A program made the position numbers and the translations under genes. A stretch of DNA of 9,039 nucleotides, taken from the NCBI GenBank assembly GCA_031270145.1, contig JAISYD010000045.1, positions 1 to 9,039 on the forward strand, in the 5' to 3' direction. The stretch comes from Planctomycetota bacterium (GTDB taxonomy: Bacteria; Planctomycetota; SZUA-567). The notes under the pieces are model-generated. The model did no database searches, was not told the origin of the DNA, and saw nothing but the letters and a program-made list of their open reading frames with translations. Of the stretch, positions 5,649 through 9,039 are shown one piece after another; the first letter of the stretch is position 1, and every line of letters starts with the position of its first letter.

Positions 5649-6691
5649 TCCATTCCAAGCATTAGGCAGGACAGTCCGCTGCCTATTCCCAACAAAGCCA
5701 ACCTGGCTCCCCGGGCGATTTCGAGATCCCGGATCCCAAGGGCCAAGGCGCCCGGCAGCGCCGCCGAACCGGTGTTCCCCATAAAGGACACGGTGGGGAA
5801 ATCGCGTTCATTCGGCAGACCCAGGGTTTCCAGGGTAAGCTTGGCGTGGGCCTTCCCGACCTGGTGGGTGAAAATGCGATCCGGGCTGGCGTTGTCCCAG
5901 CCCAGAATCCGCTTGGCCTTTTCCCAGGTGCGCGCCGCCAAGGCGCAGCCGGCGTGGAGCAAACCCTCCGAATCGGTGCTCATGATGGGGCCGGCCGGGG
6001 TGGCGTCGCCGGGATCGGCGCGGCAGAGTCGGTTCGCCCCCGAGTCGGTTCCGGCCGCCCCGCCCAGCAGGCGGCGACCGGGCGAGCCGGCGATTTCGCC
6101 GCCGCCCCGGGTCAGCAATACCGCCACCGCCGCCGAGCCAATGGTGAGGCTGGCGAATTGGCGCTTGAGCGACTGGCGATCCAGTCGGCGGTCGGCCAGG
6201 AGCTTGGCTATGGTGGCCTCGTGGAGCGGCTCCGCCGTCTCGCCGGACACCACCAGGGCGGCCTCAATTTGGCCGGCGTCCATCATGGCGGCCGCCTGGG
6301 CCATGCCGTTCAGGACGCCAAGACAAGCGTTCGACAGGTCGAAGACGGCGGCGTCTCCCGAAAGGCCGAGCTTCTCGTGCACCAGGCTGGCGGTAGCGGG
6401 TTCGAGATAGTCGCGGGAAACCGAGGCGTGGATAAGGCAGCCCACGCTCTCACGGGGGACGCCGGAGCGGCGGAGCGCCTCCTCCCCCGCCCTGGCGGCG
6501 GCGGTGGACGGCCTGGTCCCCGGTTCCCAAAAGCGCCTCTCCCGGATGCCGGTCATCAATTCCAGTCGGCCGGCCGAGAGTTTCAGGCGCTCATAGACCG
6601 GCGCCAGCCGCGCCTCGATCTCCAGGGAGGAGACGACCCGCGGCGGCTGAATCAGGACGACGCTCCGGACGAAGGCGTTGGCGAAAAGCAT
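5642..6691 (-). CDS. oleA: OleA, acyl-CoA condensing thiolase-fold enzyme
   Basis: The 349-aa protein is a FabH-like thiolase-superfamily enzyme of the OleA type, which performs a non-decarboxylative Claisen condensation of two fatty acyl-CoAs to a beta-keto acid, the first step of long-chain olefin formation. The nucleophile Cys123 lies in FDLSNACLGVLNGM, His277 in FTHQVGKAH and Asn306 in MGNTGSAALP, giving the Cys-His-Asn set. SRDYLEPATAS (92-102) supplies Glu97, which corresponds to the glutamate that distinguishes OleA from FabH. The C-terminal GIGSGLSCLMLGMEW is also OleA-typical. ATG 6691 directly follows the malQ stop codon, with GGGGA as Shine-Dalgarno inside the malQ end. FabH (beta-ketoacyl-ACP synthase III) is the alternative, disfavoured by the glutamate and by oleB/oleC following. 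Cytoplasmic. Confidence 0.92.
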   Translation of the reverse strand: MLFANAFVRSVVLIQPPRVVSSLEIEARLAPVYERLKLSAGRLELMTGIRERRFWEPGTRPSTAAARAGEEALRRSGVPRESVGCLIHASVSRDYLEPATASLVHEKLGLSGDAAVFDLSNACLGVLNGMAQAAAMMDAGQIEAALVVSGETAEPLHEATIAKLLADRRLDRQSLKRQFASLTIGSAAVAVLLTRGGGEIAGSPGRRLLGGAAGTDSGANRLCRADPGDATPAGPIMSTDSEGLLHAGCALAARTWEKAKRILGWDNASPDRIFTHQVGKAHAKLTLETLGLPNERDFPTVSFMGNTGSAALPGALALGIRDLEIARGARLALLGIGSGLSCLMLGMEW

Positions 6692-8266
6692 CTATTCCCC
6701 GGCCTCCACATCCTCAGCCGCCTTGCGCTCCGGCTTGATCGGCTGCCGGCCGTAGAGTTCCGCCATGTCCCGGAGGCCGCTCCGGTTGGCCCGGGCCAAA
6801 TCGTCGGCGGTCAAGCGCCAGCGCCACTGGCCCCGCCCCAGGCCCGGCTGGTTCAGGCGGCAGGAGTTCGGAAGATTGAGCACATCCTGCATAATGAGCA
6901 TGGCGGTGTCGGCCACCGAGGACATGGCGAGGCGCATCATGTCCCAGGCCATGCCGGAGCCGTCCCGGCCGAGATAGCGCCTGGCCCGGTCGCGCTCGCG
7001 CCAGACATCCTCCGGCGAGGCGTTGGCGTATTCCGGCCCCGCCGCCTCGTACCAGCCCCGGGTGGTGTTGTTGTCGTGGGTGGCGACGTAGCAGACCGTG
7101 TTCGGGACATAGGTGTGCGGCAGATAGGCCTCGGCGCCGTCGCAGAAGGCGAAATGCAACACCTTCATGCCGGGCAGCCGATTGTCGAGGCGCAACTTTT
7201 CGACCGCCGGGGTGATTACCCCGAGATCCTCGGCCACGATGGGGAGCCGATCCCCGAAGTCCTTGCGGAAGGCGTCGAAAAGCTCCTGGCCCGGCCCCTT
7301 GATCCATTTGCCGTTGATGGCGGTGGTCTCCCCGCTTGGCACCGCCCAGTAAGCCTCGAAACCGCGAAAATGATCGACGCGGAGCATGTCCACCAGCGAC
7401 AGGGAAGCCCGCAGGCGGCGGCGCCACCATAGGAAGCCGTTCCCGCGCATGGCCTTCCAGTCGTAAACCGGGTTGCCCCAAAGCTGGCCGGTGGCGGAGA
7501 AATAATCCGGCGGCACTCCAGCCATGAGTTCCACCCCGCCATTCGCGTCAAGCCGGAAAAGAGACGGATTGGCCCAGACGTCGACCGAGTCGTGGGCGCA
7601 ATAAATGGGAATGTCGCCGAAAAAACGGACATTCCTTTTCGCGGCGTAAAGCCGCAGGTTGCGCCATTGCCGGAAGAAAATAAACTGGAGGAAGCGGTGG
7701 AAACGGATCTCAAGCGAATGCGCCCTGGCGAAACGCGCCATTCCGTCGTGGCCGCGCCGGCGGAGCTCGGCGTCGCCCCAGGCGCACCAGGGCGCCCGCC
7801 GGAAAAACTCCCTGGCCGTCACGAACAAGGCGAAATCGTCAAGCCAGTGCTTTTCCCGGTTGCAAAAGTCCTCCAATTCGCGGGTCAGCCCCACATCGGC
7901 CCGGCTGTCGATGAAATTGTCGAAGGCCAGCCTGAGGGCTCTGCCCTTGAAGGCCGCCGCCGCCAGGTAATCGGCCTGATCGGCGTTGGCCGGAGCCCCC
8001 TCCAGATCGGCCGGGTCGAGGAGCTCCATTTCCACGAGGTTGTCGAGGGAAATGAGGAGCGGGTTGCCGGCCTGACTGGACAGGAGCTGGTAGGGGCTGT
8101 AGGTGTCGCCGGTCGGCCCAAGCGGAAGAACCTGCCAGATGCCCATGCCGGAGTCGGCGAGGAAATCCACGAAATCCCGGGCCGAAGCCCCGATGTCGCC
8201 GACGCCGTGGCCGCCGGGAAGGGAGGTGGGATGCAGGACAACGCCCGCCAGTCTGGGGAAGGGCAT
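6692..8266 (-). CDS. malQ: 4-alpha-glucanotransferase (amylomaltase)
   Basis: The 524-aa product is a glycoside hydrolase family 77 enzyme that transfers alpha-1,4-glucan segments between maltodextrins, serving glycogen or maltodextrin turnover. It has the N-terminal LHPTSLPGGHGVGDIG, the substrate-site GPTGDTYSPYQ, DIPIYCAHDSVDVWA, the nucleophile Asp298 in LRVDHFRGFEAYW, the acid/base Glu346 in IVAEDLGVIT, Asp398 in ATHDNNTTRGW, and the C-terminal PGLGRGQWRWR. Length is normal for the shorter bacterial type. I start at ATG 8266, which has an excellent Shine-Dalgarno (AGGAG, 7-nt spacer) and begins the conserved domain; the frame is open to 8320, but those 18 residues look non-coding. Its stop codon touches the oleA start codon, so it is probably the head of the malQ-oleABC transcript, although a function in the olefin pathway is not known. 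Cytoplasmic. Confidence 0.95.
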   Translation of the reverse strand: MPFPRLAGVVLHPTSLPGGHGVGDIGASARDFVDFLADSGMGIWQVLPLGPTGDTYSPYQLLSSQAGNPLLISLDNLVEMELLDPADLEGAPANADQADYLAAAAFKGRALRLAFDNFIDSRADVGLTRELEDFCNREKHWLDDFALFVTAREFFRRAPWCAWGDAELRRRGHDGMARFARAHSLEIRFHRFLQFIFFRQWRNLRLYAAKRNVRFFGDIPIYCAHDSVDVWANPSLFRLDANGGVELMAGVPPDYFSATGQLWGNPVYDWKAMRGNGFLWWRRRLRASLSLVDMLRVDHFRGFEAYWAVPSGETTAINGKWIKGPGQELFDAFRKDFGDRLPIVAEDLGVITPAVEKLRLDNRLPGMKVLHFAFCDGAEAYLPHTYVPNTVCYVATHDNNTTRGWYEAAGPEYANASPEDVWRERDRARRYLGRDGSGMAWDMMRLAMSSVADTAMLIMQDVLNLPNSCRLNQPGLGRGQWRWRLTADDLARANRSGLRDMAELYGRQPIKPERKAAEDVEAGE

Positions 8267-8363
8267 GCAAATGCTCCTGTGGTCCGCCGGCAAAAATAAA
8301 CTCCGTCGCGATTCAACCATCGCTCCGTCGGCCGATTGCGCGGTTTGGCGGAAAAAGCGCCGG

Positions 8364-8540
8364 CTATTGTTTGCGGTAAAGGTTCAAGCCGATTTTCTCA
8401 TCGCGGCCGGGGACGCTCTGGTTCCCCTCGGTGGTGGCGATGATGATGTTCTTTCCCGAGGAGGATGGGCCGAACTCCTTGCTCAAATCCACCTTGATGG
8501 TCAAAATGTTGCCTTCCACCGACATTTCCACGTTTTTCAT
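8364..8540 (-). CDS. small conserved-looking protein of unknown function (58 aa)
   Basis: The 58-aa protein starts at ATG 8540 (MKNVEMSVEGNILTI). It contains two likely beta strands (NILTIKVDLS and KNIIIATTEG) joined by a Gly/Ser-rich loop (GPSSSGKN), and ends with a third strand (KIGLNLYRKQ). I recall very similar short hypothetical proteins from deltaproteobacteria, with an MKN-start, DLS-EFGPS-SGK and IIIA-TEGN pattern, but know no function. A GGGGG run about 9 nt upstream may serve as ribosome binding site; the frame extends to 8576 without another good start. It lies 97 nt upstream of malQ on the same strand and could be co-transcribed. A candidate -35 TTTACA (8612-8617) with a poor -10 lies upstream. 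No membrane segment or signal peptide is visible, so it is probably cytoplasmic. Confidence 0.75.
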   Translation of the reverse strand: MKNVEMSVEGNILTIKVDLSKEFGPSSSGKNIIIATTEGNQSVPGRDEKIGLNLYRKQ

Positions 8541-8629
8541 GGGCCTATTCCCCCTTGCGTCCAAAAATACGGTCAAGACTCCGCCTATAGCCTATTCATA
8601 ACCGCATGGCCTGTAAAGAGCGAGGTTGG

Positions 8630-8692
8630 AAAAAAAATCGTCCGGCAACGCCGCGCCGCGGAAACGCCCGGCGCCGCCATGTCCGGCGCCGG
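8630..8692 (-). terminator. possible intrinsic terminator of the kinase-like gene
   Basis: Read on the minus strand after the kinase-like stop, a perfect 9-bp GC hairpin comes first (arms 8684-8692 and 8668-8676, 7-nt loop). A small CGGC-GTT-GCCG hairpin (8643-8653) follows, and after 5 nt comes a run of eight T (8630-8637). The strong stem is separated from the T-run by about 30 nt, so the small hairpin would have to act as the terminator. The arrangement suits the end of the upstream gene and isolates the 58-aa gene. Confidence 0.45.
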
Positions 8693-8756
8693 CTTGGAGA
8701 AACGCGGAAAAGCCCGGAAATGTGGAACTGGACGGATTGCCGGACCGCGGCCAATT

Positions 8757-9039
8757 TCAAAGTTTGCCTTGCCAGCGACGGAGGGTCGAGCGCAAAAAGT
8801 CGCGGGCCAGCACAAAATTGAACAAAAATCTCCGCCGCCAGGTGGGAAGCAGGATTTTCTTGATAGGGTGGGCCATGCCGAACATTTTCCGCACTTTCGT
8901 CAGATCCTTTGCTTGGCTCATAATGATAGAGCCCTTGAAGGAAACATCGATCAACCTGACTCTTCCTTCAGGCGTCAAAATCAGGTTGCGGGGATGCAGA
9001 TCGCAAGAGGCCAGGCCGTGGGCGTGAACCTGGGCGACG
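8757..9039 (-). CDS. LPS (Kdo/heptose) kinase-like protein, 3' end only
   Basis: Only the last 93 or so codons are in the window; the gene continues off the right edge and ends at 8757. The visible part holds the catalytic half of a protein-kinase-like fold: VHAHGLASCDLHPRNLIL, with catalytic-loop Asp and Asn, followed about 15 residues later by VRLIDVS, whose Asp would bind the metal as in DFG. This arrangement matches the WaaP/InaA/Kdo lipopolysaccharide kinase group, which phosphorylates inner-core sugars of lipid A-linked LPS, implying an outer membrane. The usual HGD (or HRD) before the catalytic Asp reads SCD here, so the histidine is absent. The basic C-terminal tail (RRRFLFN...RRW) suggests membrane contact. 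A related small-molecule or RIO-like kinase cannot be excluded because the N-terminal lobe is missing. Confidence 0.7.
   Translation of the reverse strand, partial: VAQVHAHGLASCDLHPRNLILTPEGRVRLIDVSFKGSIIMSQAKDLTKVRKMFGMAHPIKKILLPTWRRRFLFNFVLARDFLRSTLRRWQGKL

Noticed and set aside
5642..6691. FabH (beta-ketoacyl-ACP synthase III) for the thiolase-fold gene
   Set aside because: The YLEPATAS glutamate, the OleA-type C-terminus and direct linkage to oleB and oleC favour OleA.
5208..7432. 400- and 528-codon plus-strand frames
   Set aside because: They are antisense to oleA, oleB and malQ, which carry intact active sites; the translations lack any family motif.
8606..9027. plus-strand frames 8606-8821 and 8626-9027
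   Set aside because: No ribosome binding site and no motif. They run antisense to the kinase-like gene and through the terminator-like region.

Overview
The window is a high-GC (roughly two-thirds G+C by eye), densely coded bacterial chromosome segment. An LPS-kinase-like gene, a nitrogen-type PTS IIA protein, a sigma-54 response regulator and an ole hydrocarbon cluster point to a Gram-negative (diderm) bacterium. Ole clusters together with these features are known from Desulfobacterota/deltaproteobacteria and from Planctomycetes-Verrucomicrobia-Lentisphaerae relatives. I cannot choose between these lineages from sequence alone.

Left block, + strand (about 141-2413): a short upstream region with an A7CGT7 palindrome and a weak promoter leads to three tightly spaced genes. 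They are a PtsN-like EIIA protein, an 89-aa membrane-anchored coiled-coil protein of unknown function, and an NtrC-class sigma-54-dependent response regulator with a GAFSGA variant of the GAFTGA loop. They look like one operon with a signalling role. No cognate histidine kinase is present in the window.

Middle (2414-2712): about 300 bp of convergent intergenic DNA without a credible gene but rich in inverted repeats, including a REP-like palindrome. Next, on the - strand, is a 57-aa Lys/Ala/Pro-rich histone-H1-like protein (2713-2886). It has a strong Shine-Dalgarno, a 5'-leader hairpin and a near-consensus sigma-70 promoter whose -35 box lies just beyond the end of oleC.

Right block, - strand (read from 9039 down to 2945): a 5'-truncated LPS/Kdo-kinase-like gene, a hairpin plus T-run terminator candidate, a conserved-looking 58-aa protein, a 4-alpha-glucanotransferase (malQ), then oleA, oleB and oleC. 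malQ and oleA abut (stop codon directly followed by start codon), oleA and oleB overlap by 7 nt, and oleB-oleC are 34 nt apart, so malQ-oleABC is almost certainly one transcript. OleA condenses two acyl-CoAs to a beta-keto acid, OleC closes the derived beta-hydroxy acid to a beta-lactone, and OleB decarboxylates the lactone to a long-chain internal cis-olefin. The reductase OleD, which makes the beta-hydroxy acid, is not in the window.

The most notable points are the oleD-less ole operon headed by malQ, the separately promoted histone-like gene, the unexplained membrane protein between ptsN and the regulator, and the repeat-rich convergent region.
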